NCBI GenBank assembly: GCA_009785115.1
Contig: WQWY01000008.1
Location: 1 to 64,000 of the forward strand
Source of the DNA: Micrococcales bacterium
GTDB lineage: Bacteria > Actinomycetota > Actinomycetes > Actinomycetales > Cellulomonadaceae
Direction of reading: 5' to 3'
DNA: 64,000 bases
In this document: piece by piece, positions 41,581-50,874 of the stretch
Layout of the letters: each line of letters starts with the position of its first letter
Numbering within the stretch: position 1 is the stretch's first letter
The notes under the pieces: generated by a model
Told to the model about the DNA's origin: nothing
Databases searched by the model: none
The model's input: only the letters and a program-made list of their open reading frames with translations
Position numbers and translations under genes: made by a program

Positions 41581-42878
41581 GGCTCCTCCTCCGCGACGCG
41601 GGCCACGCGGACGAGACCGACCCGACGCCCGTCCATCTCCTCCACGGTCAGCTCGACACCGTCGACCACCACCTGGTCTCCCGGCCGCGGCACCCGGCCC
41701 AGCCGGGCCATGACCAGGCCGCCGAGGGTCTCGTACGGACCGTCGTCGGGCACCTGGAGCCCGGTCATCTCCACGAGCTCGTCAGGGCGCAGCACCCCGG
41801 GGAACGCCCAGGAGCCGTCAGGGCGCCGGGCCGTGGACGAGCGTGCCCGGTCGTGCTCGTCGGCGACCTCGCCGACGAGCTCCTCGAGGACGTCCTCCAA
41901 GGTCACCACCCCGGAGGTGCCGCCATACTCGTCCAGCACCACCGCCATCTGCCCGCCGCTGCGCAGCTGCTCCAGCAGAGGGCCGAGGTGGACGGTCTCT
42001 GGCACCTGCGGGGCGTCGACCATCAGCGCCGCCGCTGGCACCTGCTCGCGGCGCTCGTAGGGCACCTTGACCACCCGGCGCAGGTGCACCAGGCCGACGA
42101 TGTCGTCACGGGACTCCTCGATCACCGGGAAGCGCGAGTGACCGGTCGTCCTGGCCAGCGCGAGCACCTCCGCGGCGGTCGTCTCGGTGCGCACCACGTG
42201 CAGGCGGGTGCGGTCGGTCATCACGTCCACCGCGGTGAGGCGGGCGAAGTCCAGGGAGTTGGTCAGCAGCGTCGCGGTGGACTGCTCGAGCGTGCCCCGC
42301 TCGGCGGAGCGACGCACCAGCGCCGCGAGCTCTGCCGGGGAGCGCGAGCCGGTCAGCTCCTCGCGCGGCTCGACGCCCATGGCCCGCAGCAGCGCGTTGG
42401 CCGCGCCGTTGGCCACCGCGATGAGCGGCCGCAGGGCCGCGATGAACCCGCGCTGGATGGGCACCACGGCTCGTGCGGTGGCCATCGGCAGGGCGATGGC
42501 CAGGTTCTTCGGCACCAGCTCGCCGGCGAGCATCGAGAAGACGTTGACCACGACCAGAGCGGCGACCGTGGCGACCACGGCGGTCGCCGCCCCCAGCCAG
42601 CCCGACATCCCGGCGGACAGCAACGCGGCGAGGGCCGGCTGGGTGGTGTAGCCGAGCAGCACCGTGGTCAACGTGATGCCGACCTGGGCTCCCGACAGCT
42701 GGGTCGTCAGGCTCCGCAGGCCGGCGAGCACGGAGCGGCCGCGCCGGTCTCGTCCGTCGACGTCACGGTCCAGGGCCGCGGGGTCGAGAGCGAGCAGGGC
42801 GAACTCGGCCGCCACGAAGATCGCGGTGCCGACGGTCAACCCCACACCGAGCAGCACCAGCAGCCACTGAGTCACCAT
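41577..42878 (-). CDS. CNNM/CorC-type membrane protein with CBS and CorC_HlyC domains
   Basis: The 433-residue protein has a DUF21 transmembrane domain (FVAAEFALLALDPAALDRDV, AGELVPKNLAIALP), two CBS domains (about residues 205-330; VDVMTDRTRLHVV, GHSRFPVIEES, VVTLEDVLEELVGE) and a CorC_HlyC domain at about 350-430 (GVLRPDELVEMTGLQVPDDG, DQVVVDGVELTVEEM). I used the ATG at 42878, which starts directly before the first helix. An upstream in-frame start at 42917 would add 13 polar residues. It overlaps the following paralogue. Confidence 0.92.
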   Translation of the reverse strand: MVTQWLLVLLGVGLTVGTAIFVAAEFALLALDPAALDRDVDGRDRRGRSVLAGLRSLTTQLSGAQVGITLTTVLLGYTTQPALAALLSAGMSGWLGAATAVVATVAALVVVNVFSMLAGELVPKNLAIALPMATARAVVPIQRGFIAALRPLIAVANGAANALLRAMGVEPREELTGSRSPAELAALVRRSAERGTLEQSTATLLTNSLDFARLTAVDVMTDRTRLHVVRTETTAAEVLALARTTGHSRFPVIEESRDDIVGLVHLRRVVKVPYERREQVPAAALMVDAPQVPETVHLGPLLEQLRSGGQMAVVLDEYGGTSGVVTLEDVLEELVGEVADEHDRARSSTARRPDGSWAFPGVLRPDELVEMTGLQVPDDGPYETLGGLVMARLGRVPRPGDQVVVDGVELTVEEMDGRRVGLVRVARVAEEEP

Positions 42879-43039
42879 CGTGGCCCCATCGTACGGACGT
42901 GCCAGCCGCTCCGGCATCAGGGGGAAAGACGACAGGCGTCCGGGGGCAGACTCTCAAGATCGTGCCTCCCCTGCCGATGAGCCCGGAGGGTCACGGTTCG
43001 CATCGAGGCGCACCGGCCCGTGAGACGGGGAGCAGGCAC

Positions 43040-43771
43040 ATGCCGCCGACGGTCGTCCGCACCGAGGACACCCACACCACCACACGTCCGACCCCCCCGG
43101 CAGCGGTGGTGCTGCCTACCCAGAGATCCGCCCCGCCACGTGAGCACGCACCGTCACGAGAGCACGCCCCGTCGCGCGACCAGTCACCGACCGACCGGCT
43201 GACCCGCCGCGCGCTGGGCGCCCTGCGCACCACCACCGGTCGCGTCCTGGTGACCGGCCGCACCGGCACGCCCGCCGCGGTCAGCGAGCGGCTCACCGCC
43301 GTGGACGAGACGCTGGCCACCAGGGCCTGGTGCGTCGACGTGTACCAGCTGGCCCGCCAGGTGCTCGACGAGCGGCGGATCGAGATCTGCACCGACACCG
43401 AGAAGATCGAGCACGCGTGGGTCTCGGCGTGGGAGCGGGTCGGCACGCACAGCGTGCTGCACGCCCTGGGCGAGGAGGCCCGGTGGCGCGCGGAGATCGT
43501 CGGGGCGATCAAGGGACGCGGGCTGACCCGCTTCTCGCAGTACCGCTCCGACGGGACGCTGATGGCGTCGGCGGTGTGGGACCTGTACGTGGCCTACAGC
43601 GAAGAGCTCACCACGCGTTTCACCCACGACCTGGAAGACCTGATCGCCATCGCGCTCGACGAGCTGACGTCGTCCCCGACCCGGCCACGGTTCGACACGG
43701 TGGTCATCGACCCGACGGTGCCGCTGACCCCGGTGATGGTGCGCATGCTCAAGGCGGTCGTCGCCCGCTGA
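43040..43771 (+). CDS. Unrecognised actinobacterial protein
   Basis: I do not recognise this 243-residue protein. The first 60 residues are disordered, with two repeats of REHAPS. The rest (about 60-243) is a soluble, mostly helical and strand mix with AWCVDVYQLARQVLDERRIE, WRAEIVGAIKGRGLTRFSQY and a C-terminal VTVPLTPVMVR-like end. No signal peptide or membrane helix is seen. The ATG at 43040 has GGGGAG upstream. It is followed after 64 bases by the response-regulator gene in the same direction, so it may be linked to that system. Confidence 0.6.
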   Translation: MPPTVVRTEDTHTTTRPTPPAAVVLPTQRSAPPREHAPSREHAPSRDQSPTDRLTRRALGALRTTTGRVLVTGRTGTPAAVSERLTAVDETLATRAWCVDVYQLARQVLDERRIEICTDTEKIEHAWVSAWERVGTHSVLHALGEEARWRAEIVGAIKGRGLTRFSQYRSDGTLMASAVWDLYVAYSEELTTRFTHDLEDLIAIALDELTSSPTRPRFDTVVIDPTVPLTPVMVRMLKAVVAR

Positions 43772-43835
43772 GGCGACCCCGACACCACGCTCGGAAGCGC
43801 CGCGCTGGCACGTCGTGACGTGCGAGGCTTGGGGC

Positions 43836-44549
43836 ATGGTGACCACACCGGCATCCACCACAGTCCTGGTCGTCGAGGACGACCCCGCGATCGCCACGGC
43901 CATCGCGCACAGGCTCTCCGCCGAGGGGTGGCGTGTCGAGACCGCCCTCGACGGGCCGTCCGGCATCGAGGCCGCGGCCCGGCTCCAGCCTGACGTCGTG
44001 CTGCTCGACGTCATGCTGCCGGGCATCGACGGGCTGGAGGTGTGCCGGGTCATCCAGGCCGAGCGGCCCGTGCCCGTGCTCATGCTCACCGCCCGCGACG
44101 ACGAGACCGACGTGCTGATCGGGCTGGGCGTCGGCGCCGACGACTACATGACCAAGCCGTTCTCGCCTCGCGAGCTGGTCGCTCGCACCAAGGCCCTGCT
44201 GCGCCGTCAGGAGCGCGCGGCGCGCGCCGCCGAGGTCGCCACCGCGCACACGCCCGACCCGCCGCTGGAGGTCGGTGACGTCGTCATCGACCGCGCGCAG
44301 CGACGGGTGGTGCGTCACGACGAGGAGGTGCACCTGACCCCGACGGAGTTCGACCTGCTGGTCGCCCTGGCCTCGGCGCCGCGCACCGTGCTCACCCGGG
44401 AGCGGCTGCTCGAGCAGGTGTGGGACTGGGTGGACGCCTCCGGGACGCGCACGGTCGACTCCCACGTCAAGGCGCTGCGCCGCAAGCTGGGCCCTGACCT
44501 GATCCGCACGGTGCACGGGGTGGGCTACGCCTTCGAGCCGACGCCGTGA
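43836..44549 (+). CDS. OmpR-family response regulator
   Basis: The 237-residue protein has a receiver domain (VLVVEDDPAIATAI; phosphoacceptor Asp in VVLLDVMLPGIDG; Lys in DYMTKPFSPREL). It also has a winged-helix DNA-binding domain (LTPTEFDLLVALASAPRTVL, TVDSHVKALRRKLG, RTVHGVGYAF). The ATG at 43836 gives a standard N-terminus. Its stop codon overlaps the start of the kinase gene, so the two are translationally coupled. The regulon and signal are unknown. Confidence 0.95.
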   Translation: MVTTPASTTVLVVEDDPAIATAIAHRLSAEGWRVETALDGPSGIEAAARLQPDVVLLDVMLPGIDGLEVCRVIQAERPVPVLMLTARDDETDVLIGLGVGADDYMTKPFSPRELVARTKALLRRQERAARAAEVATAHTPDPPLEVGDVVIDRAQRRVVRHDEEVHLTPTEFDLLVALASAPRTVLTRERLLEQVWDWVDASGTRTVDSHVKALRRKLGPDLIRTVHGVGYAFEPTP

Positions 44550-45691
44550 CCGACGCGCGGGCGCCTCGCCAGGGCCGGACGACACCTGCCCACTGGCGGG
44601 CGCCCCCTCACCTGCCCGACGTGCGGCCCCTGCAACGCTTCCCCACGCTCAAGCTCAAGCTCGGGGTCCTGGTGCTCGCGGCCGTCGCCTTCGCCGCGGG
44701 GCTGACCTGGCTCGGGATGTCGGTCCAGCTCGGCCCCCGGCTGACGTTCCCGCTCGTGATCGTGGTCTCGCTGCTGCTGGTGCTGCTGCTGGCCCGAGGC
44801 ATGACGTCACCTCTGCGCGAGATGACCGCCGCGGCGCGCGCGATGGCCCGAGGCGACTACACCCGGCGGGTGCGCGCGACCAGCCGTGACGAGGTGGGGC
44901 AGCTGGCCACCGCCTTCAACTCGATGGCGGCCCAGCTCGAGCAGTCCGACTCCGCACGCCGCGAGCTGATCGCGAACGTCTCCCACGAGCTTCGCACCCC
45001 GGTCGCCGCGCTGCGCGCCCAGCTGGAGAACATGGTGGACGGGGTCACCGAGCCGAACGCCGAGGCCCTCGGGGCCGCGCTGGCCCAGACCGAGCGCCTG
45101 TCGAAGCTCATCGCCCACCTGCTCGACCTGTCTCGCATCGAGGCCGGTGCCGCAGCCCTGGACCTGTCCTCGGTGTCGGTGCGCGAGCTGGCCGACGCGG
45201 CGGTGGCCGAGGCGGAGGTGCTCGGGCAGGCGAAAGGTCTGCGCTACGTCGTGGAGACCGCCCCGGACAACCTCACGGTGGTCGCCGACGCCGAGCGTCT
45301 GCGCCAGGTGCTCACCAACCTGCTGGCCAACGCGACCCGCCACTCCCCCGACGGGGGCGAGGTGATGGTGCGCGGCTCTCGCACGGGCTCGTCGGTGCGC
45401 ATCGACGTGATCGACCACGGCCCCGGCATCGCCCCCGACCAGCGCGCGCACGTGTTCGAGCGGTTCGCCCGGGGCAACACCCCCGCGATCACCGGGCAGG
45501 TGCCGACCGGGGGCACCGGGCTCGGCCTGGCGATCGTGCGATGGACGGTCGCGCTGCACGGCGGCACCATCGAGGTGGCCGACGCGGGCGAGGGGACGAC
45601 GATGCGCGTGACGCTGCCCGCGCAACGCTCGGCAGGGCGCGGGCCGACCAACCCTTGGCCGCCGGGCGGAACCCCAGCTGCCACCTCTTGA
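44546..45691 (+). CDS. HAMP-domain sensor histidine kinase
   Basis: The 381-residue protein has two membrane helices near the N-terminus (about residues 33-55 and 60-80) with almost no extracellular loop, then a HAMP domain (about 85-135). The H-box is ANVSHELRTPVAAL, and the ATPase motifs are LTNLLANATRHS, IDVIDHGPGI and GGTGLGLAIV. With so small a periplasmic part, it probably senses a membrane or cytoplasmic state. It forms a two-component system with the preceding regulator. Confidence 0.94.
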   Translation: MTDARAPRQGRTTPAHWRAPPHLPDVRPLQRFPTLKLKLGVLVLAAVAFAAGLTWLGMSVQLGPRLTFPLVIVVSLLLVLLLARGMTSPLREMTAAARAMARGDYTRRVRATSRDEVGQLATAFNSMAAQLEQSDSARRELIANVSHELRTPVAALRAQLENMVDGVTEPNAEALGAALAQTERLSKLIAHLLDLSRIEAGAAALDLSSVSVRELADAAVAEAEVLGQAKGLRYVVETAPDNLTVVADAERLRQVLTNLLANATRHSPDGGEVMVRGSRTGSSVRIDVIDHGPGIAPDQRAHVFERFARGNTPAITGQVPTGGTGLGLAIVRWTVALHGGTIEVADAGEGTTMRVTLPAQRSAGRGPTNPWPPGGTPAATS

Positions 45692-45849
45692 CCCTCCGGT
45701 GGCGCGGACGCCACGGTGCGGGTGAGAAGTGACCTCGGACCTACGTCCTGGGGCGGACCCGCGACCCGTCCTCGTCGTAGGGTTGTGGCTGTACGTCGAG
45801 CGGCGCCCGGAGAGCAGCTCTGGGCCGTGCGGAGAACGGGCGAGCACCC

Positions 45850-48800
45850 ATGACCTCGAAGCCAGTGTCTGACCCCCGAAGCGCAGACTTCGGCGCCAAC
45901 GAGTGGCTGGTCGACGAGCTGTACGAGCAGTACCTGGCTGACAGGTCGTCCGTCGACCCCGCCTGGTGGGACTTCTTCGAGAACTACCAGGCCGCCCGCC
46001 CGAGGGTCGAGCCCGTGGCGACCAGCCCCGCACCGACCGCCACCCCCGCGCAGGAGCGGCCTGCCTCTCCCCCGCCCGCGGCCCCTGCCTCGTTCACGGC
46101 CCCTGCCCAGCCTGCGACACCCGCACCGCCGGCGGCAGCGCCTGTCGCTGTGCGGGCTCAGACCAGCCAGACGCAGAGCGCGCAGGCGTCAGACGACCAG
46201 GCGACGGACGGCCCCTTGGTCGTCACGGCCGACCCCGCGACCGCCCCCTACGCCCAGTTCGCGCGGGAGGAGGCCGGCGGCGCCGCACCCGACACGGCCA
46301 CCGACGACGTGCAGCGGCTGCGCGGCCCGGCGGCCCGGGTCGTGACGAACATGGCCGCCTCGCTCGAGGTGCCGACCGCGACGTCGGTGCGGTCGGTGCC
46401 CGCCAAGCTGCTGGTCGACAACCGGATCGTCATCAACGCCCACCTGTCTCGCACGCGCGGCGGCAAGGTGTCGTTCACCCACCTCATCGGTTTCGCGGTG
46501 GTCGAGGCGCTGGGCGAGGTGCCGGCGATGAACTCCTCCTACGTGCTGTCTGACGACAAGCCCGCCGTGCTCAACCCCGCCCACGTCAACCTCGGCCTGG
46601 CGATCGACCTGGCCAAGCCCGACGGCACCCGGCAGCTGCTCGTGCCGTCGATCAAGAAGGCGAACACGCTGGACTTCGCCCAGTTCTGGGCTGCTTATGA
46701 GGACATCGTGCGACGTGCGCGGGCGGGCCGGCTCGAGGTAGCCGACTTCGCCGGGACGACGATCTCGCTGACCAACCCCGGCACCATCGGCACCACCCAC
46801 TCGGTGCCTCGGCTCATGGTCGGCCAGGGCACGATCATCGGCGTCGGGGCCATGGAGTTCCCGGCCGAGTACGCGGGCACGAGCACCGACCGTCTCAACA
46901 TGATGGGCATCTCCAAGGTGCTCACCCTCACCTCGACCTACGACCACCGGATCATCCAGGGCGCGCAGTCCGGCGACTTCCTCCGCGTCGTGGGCGCTAA
47001 GCTGCTCGGCGCCGACGGTTTCTACGACCGGATCTTCGCGGCCCTACGGGTGCCCTACGAGCCGGTGCGCTGGGTGCAGGACCTGCCCACCGACCCCGAC
47101 GCCGAGGCGATCAAGCCGGCCCGGGTCGCCGAGCTGATCCACGCCTACCGCTCTCGCGGCCACCTCATGGCCGACACCGACCCGCTGGCCTTCAAGATCC
47201 GCAAGCACCCCGACCTGGACGTGCAGAACCACGGGCTGACCCTGTGGGACCTGGACCGGACGTTCCCCACCGGCGGGTTCACCGGCAAGCCCCGGGCGAG
47301 CCTGCGCGAGGTGCTGGCGCTGCTGCGAGACTCCTACTGCCGCACCGTCGGTGTGGAGTACATGCACATGCAGGACCCCCGCCAGCGGCGCTGGATGCAG
47401 GAGCGGCTGGAGTCCGGCTGGGTGCGCGCCGACCACGACGACCAGCTGCGCATCTTGCACAGCCTCAACGCCGCCGAGGCGTTCGAGACGTTCTTGCAGA
47501 CCAAGTACGTCGGCCAGAAGCGGTTCAGCCTCGAGGGCGGGGAGTCGCTGATCCCGCTGCTGGACGCGATCTTGTCGCGCGCCGCGGACAACGGGCTCGA
47601 CGAGGTCGCCATCGGCATGGCCCACCGAGGCCGGCTCAACGTGCTGGCGAACATCGCGGGCAAGTCCTACGGCCAGATCTTCAGCGAGTTCGAGGGCAAC
47701 CAGGACGAGGCGACCGTCCAGGGCTCCGGTGACGTGAAGTACCACCTGGGCACCGAGGGCGTGTTCACCTCCGAGTCGGGCGCGACCACCCAGGTCTACC
47801 TGGCGGCGAACCCGTCCCACCTGGAGGCTGTCGACCCGGTGCTCGAGGGTGTCGTGCGGGCCAAGCAGGACCGCATCGACCTGGGCGGCGACGGCTTCTC
47901 GGTGCTGCCGGTGCTCATCCACGGTGACGCGGCGTTCGCCGGGCAGGGCGTGGTCTGGGAGACGCTGAACCTCGCCCAGCTGCGCGGGTACCGCACCGGC
48001 GGCACCGTGCACGTCATCGTCAACAACCAGGTCGGGTTCACCACGGGTGTGTCCTCGTCGCGGTCGTCCCAGTACGCCACAGACGTGGCCAAGGGTCTGC
48101 AGATCCCGATCTTCCACGTCAACGGTGACGACCCGGAGGCGGTCGTGCGGGTGGCGAAGCTGGCCTTCGACTACCGCGAGGCCTTCGACCGCGACGTGAT
48201 CGTGGACCTGGTCTGCTACCGCCGTCGCGGCCACAACGAGGGCGACGACCCGTCGATGACCCAGCCGCTGATGTACAACCTCATCGAGGCGAAGCGCTCG
48301 GTGCGCAAGCTCTACACCGAGGCCCTGGTCTCCCGTGGTGACATCACGGTCGAGGAGGCCGAGGAGGCCCTGCGCGACTACCAGTCCGAGCTCGAGCGCA
48401 TCTTCTCCGAGACCCGCGAGCACGGCTGGGCGCCGTCGCAGGAGGGTGCCGAGACGGTCGCCGGGCTGGAGGTTCCGGAGTCGCAGCACGCCGACGCCGG
48501 TGTGATGGTCGGCTGGCAGACGGCGGTCTCCCCCGGGGTGCTGGACCGCATCGGCCAGGCCCATGTGACCCCGCCCGAGGGGTTCACCGTGCACCCCAAG
48601 CTCGCGCAGCTGCTGAAGAGGCGCGAGCAGATGAGCCGCGACGGCGGCATCGACTGGGCGTTCGGCGAGCTGTTGGCCTTCGGGTCGCTGCTGCTGGAGG
48701 GCACCCCCGTCCGGATGACCGGGCAGGACTCGCGGCGTGGCACGTTCACCTCCCGGCACGCCACGCTGCACGACCGCCACACCGGCGCGGAGTGGACGCC

Positions 48801-49665
48801 GCTGGACTACCTGTCGGCCGACCAGGCCAAGTTCTGGGTCTACGACTCCTCGCTGAGCGAGTACGCGGTGCTCGGCTTCGAGTACGGCTACTCCCTGGAG
48901 CGCCCGGACGCCCTGGTGCTGTGGGAGGCGCAGTTCGGCGACTTCGTCGACGGGGCGCAGACGATCATCGACGAGTTCATCTCGTCGGCCGAGCAGAAGT
49001 GGCAGCAGCACTCGTCGCTGGTGCTGCTGCTGCCGCACGGGTACGAGGGCCAGGGGCCCGACCACTCCTCGGCGCGCATCGAGCGGTTCTTGCAGCTGGC
49101 GGCCGAGGAGAACATGACGGTCGCCCACCCGACCAGCCCGGCGTCGTACTTCCACCTGCTGCGCCAGCAGGCCTACCAGCGTCCGCGCCGCCCGCTCATC
49201 GTGTTCTCCCCGAAGTCGATGCTGCGGCACAAGGCCGCGATCTGCGCGGTCGAGGAGTTCACCAGCGGCACGTTCCGCCCGGTGGTCCCCGACGCCGCGG
49301 CTAACCCCGCCACGGTGACCCGGGTGCTGATGTGCGCCGGCAAGGTCTACTGGGACCTGGTGGCCGAGCGCGCCAGACGCGAGGACTCCTCGGTGGCGAT
49401 CGTGCGGCTGGAACAGCTCTACCCGTTGGACGGCCCGGCGCTCCACGAGGCCCTGGACCGGTTCGGCGGTGCCGAGCTGGTCTGGGTCCAGGACGAGCCG
49501 CGCAACCAGGGCGCGTGGACCCACCTGTCGATGAACCTGCCGCCGCTCGTCGACCGGGCGCTGAGCGTCGTGGCCCGGCCGGAGTCCGCCTCACCGGCCG
49601 CTGGTTCGGCCAAGAAGCACCACGCCGAGCAGGAGACGTTGATCGCAGCCGCGTTCGCGCGATGA
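45850..49665 (+). CDS. kgd: Multifunctional 2-oxoglutarate decarboxylase/dehydrogenase Kgd
   Basis: The 1,271-residue protein is the actinobacterial fusion of the E1 component with an E2-type succinyltransferase domain. In order it has the E1 N-terminal motif ([20 protein letters not shown]), a Pro/Ala-rich linker (about residues 55-110), the E2 catalytic domain (about 155-400; [31 protein letters not shown]) and the thiamine-diphosphate E1 part ([60 protein letters not shown]). It acts in the TCA cycle at 2-oxoglutarate. The length matches mycobacterial and corynebacterial relatives. Confidence 0.97.
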   Translation: MTSKPVSDPRSADFGANEWLVDELYEQYLADRSSVDPAWWDFFENYQAARPRVEPVATSPAPTATPAQERPASPPPAAPASFTAPAQPATPAPPAAAPVAVRAQTSQTQSAQASDDQATDGPLVVTADPATAPYAQFAREEAGGAAPDTATDDVQRLRGPAARVVTNMAASLEVPTATSVRSVPAKLLVDNRIVINAHLSRTRGGKVSFTHLIGFAVVEALGEVPAMNSSYVLSDDKPAVLNPAHVNLGLAIDLAKPDGTRQLLVPSIKKANTLDFAQFWAAYEDIVRRARAGRLEVADFAGTTISLTNPGTIGTTHSVPRLMVGQGTIIGVGAMEFPAEYAGTSTDRLNMMGISKVLTLTSTYDHRIIQGAQSGDFLRVVGAKLLGADGFYDRIFAALRVPYEPVRWVQDLPTDPDAEAIKPARVAELIHAYRSRGHLMADTDPLAFKIRKHPDLDVQNHGLTLWDLDRTFPTGGFTGKPRASLREVLALLRDSYCRTVGVEYMHMQDPRQRRWMQERLESGWVRADHDDQLRILHSLNAAEAFETFLQTKYVGQKRFSLEGGESLIPLLDAILSRAADNGLDEVAIGMAHRGRLNVLANIAGKSYGQIFSEFEGNQDEATVQGSGDVKYHLGTEGVFTSESGATTQVYLAANPSHLEAVDPVLEGVVRAKQDRIDLGGDGFSVLPVLIHGDAAFAGQGVVWETLNLAQLRGYRTGGTVHVIVNNQVGFTTGVSSSRSSQYATDVAKGLQIPIFHVNGDDPEAVVRVAKLAFDYREAFDRDVIVDLVCYRRRGHNEGDDPSMTQPLMYNLIEAKRSVRKLYTEALVSRGDITVEEAEEALRDYQSELERIFSETREHGWAPSQEGAETVAGLEVPESQHADAGVMVGWQTAVSPGVLDRIGQAHVTPPEGFTVHPKLAQLLKRREQMSRDGGIDWAFGELLAFGSLLLEGTPVRMTGQDSRRGTFTSRHATLHDRHTGAEWTPLDYLSADQAKFWVYDSSLSEYAVLGFEYGYSLERPDALVLWEAQFGDFVDGAQTIIDEFISSAEQKWQQHSSLVLLLPHGYEGQGPDHSSARIERFLQLAAEENMTVAHPTSPASYFHLLRQQAYQRPRRPLIVFSPKSMLRHKAAICAVEEFTSGTFRPVVPDAAANPATVTRVLMCAGKVYWDLVAERARREDSSVAIVRLEQLYPLDGPALHEALDRFGGAELVWVQDEPRNQGAWTHLSMNLPPLVDRALSVVARPESASPAAGSAKKHHAEQETLIAAAFAR

Positions 49666-49672
49666 TCGCCGC

Positions 49673-50269
49673 GTGACCTCACCGCTGCGCATCGTCGTCG
49701 TCGGCGACGAGCTGGTCGCTGGTGCCGGTGACCCGAAGGCCCTCGGCTGGGTGGGCCGGGTGGTCGCGCGCTCTATCGCCCCGGTGCCCCCGGTGGTGGT
49801 CACCCTGGCGATGCCCGGTGAGACGAGCACCGACCTCGGCACACGCTGGGAGACCGAGGCGCTGCCGCGCTTCGACCCCGAGACGGACAACCGTCTGGTG
49901 ATCGGGCTGGGCCGCGCCGACGCGACCGCGCGGCTGTCGCTGGCCCGCAGCCGGCTCAACCTGGCGAACATGCTGGACGGCGCCGCCCAGCGTCGCATCC
50001 CGGCCTTCGTGGTCGGCCCTCCCCCGGGCCGCCCCGAGGAGAACGCCAAGCTGGCCGAGCTCTCCACAGCGCTCGGTGACGTGGCCGACCGCCGTCACGT
50101 CCCCTACGTCGACGCCTTCACCCCTCTGGTCGCGCACGACCAGTGGTTGGCGGACATGGCCGCCGGCGACGGCGTGCTGCCCGGCCAGGCCGGCTACGGC
50201 CTCATCGCCTGGCTGGTGCTCCACACCGGTTGGCACTCCTGGCTGGGCATCCCCTCCGACGCTGACTGA
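49673..50269 (+). CDS. SGNH/GDSL-type hydrolase-like protein
   Basis: The 198-residue protein follows kgd by 7 bases and starts with GTG. Its N-terminus (IVVVGDELVAGAGDPKALGW) corresponds to block I of SGNH hydrolases, but the catalytic Ser position reads GDE instead of GDS. The block V region (DGVLPGQAGYGLIAWLVL) also lacks a clear DxxH. The fold is probably right and the enzymatic activity doubtful. No signal peptide is present. Confidence 0.75.
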   Translation: MTSPLRIVVVGDELVAGAGDPKALGWVGRVVARSIAPVPPVVVTLAMPGETSTDLGTRWETEALPRFDPETDNRLVIGLGRADATARLSLARSRLNLANMLDGAAQRRIPAFVVGPPPGRPEENAKLAELSTALGDVADRRHVPYVDAFTPLVAHDQWLADMAAGDGVLPGQAGYGLIAWLVLHTGWHSWLGIPSDAD

Positions 50270-50290
50270 GAGCACGTCCGGTACGCGGGG

Positions 50291-50821
50291 TCATGCCTCC
50301 GGGGCCGGGCCGAGGGAGCGGTCGCGCAGCACAACGTAGGTCACGACGTGCGCACCGGCCAGCAGGGGCAGGCCGAGCAGGGCGTACCTGAGCGCCGCGC
50401 GGTCGTGGTCGGACAAGCCGTGCTCGGCCAGCACCTTGCGGGCCCGGTGCCAGTACGGGATCACGGTCACGGCGGCGGTGACCACGCCGGACGTGTAACC
50501 GCGGGCTGCCGCCGACATCGCTAGGTGGCTGTAGCCGTGCAGGCCGAAGCCGAGCAGGGCACCCCGGAACAACGGCGACCGGCCTCGAGTGACCACCCCG
50601 GCGGCGCTGGCAGCGAGGAACGCCCCTCCTACCAGCGTGATCGCCATGCGGCCATGGGCGTCGGACAGACCTCGGCGCCGCACCTGCTCCGGCAGCGGGA
50701 CCCAGGACGGGACCCTGTCGAGCATCCGCCTGCTGGTCGAGGCCAGGGTGAACCACTCCTCGAGATCGTTGACGCACCACGCGGCGAACAGCCCCGCCGC
50801 CGCCTTCTGCACGTCGTCCAT
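50291..50821 (-). CDS. HXXEE-family membrane protein
   Basis: The 176-residue protein has about five hydrophobic helices and the early motif NDLEEWFTLA, plus HGYSHLAMSAAARGYTSGVV in the middle, as in HXXEE-type membrane proteins of unknown function. I chose the ATG at 50821 because GGAGG-like sequence precedes it and the next in-frame start upstream adds a charged stretch. It converges with the SGNH gene. Confidence 0.7.
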   Translation of the reverse strand: MDDVQKAAAGLFAAWCVNDLEEWFTLASTSRRMLDRVPSWVPLPEQVRRRGLSDAHGRMAITLVGGAFLAASAAGVVTRGRSPLFRGALLGFGLHGYSHLAMSAAARGYTSGVVTAAVTVIPYWHRARKVLAEHGLSDHDRAALRYALLGLPLLAGAHVVTYVVLRDRSLGPAPEA

Positions 50822-50874
50822 CTGCCCCTCCTCGCTCCCCACCCTACGGGCTGGCCGCACGGGGAGGGAGGGAG

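Noticed and set aside
47044..49524. Long open frame (826 codons) on the minus strand opposite kgd
   Set aside because: Kgd is unambiguous on the plus strand. The antisense product is low-complexity with no family features.
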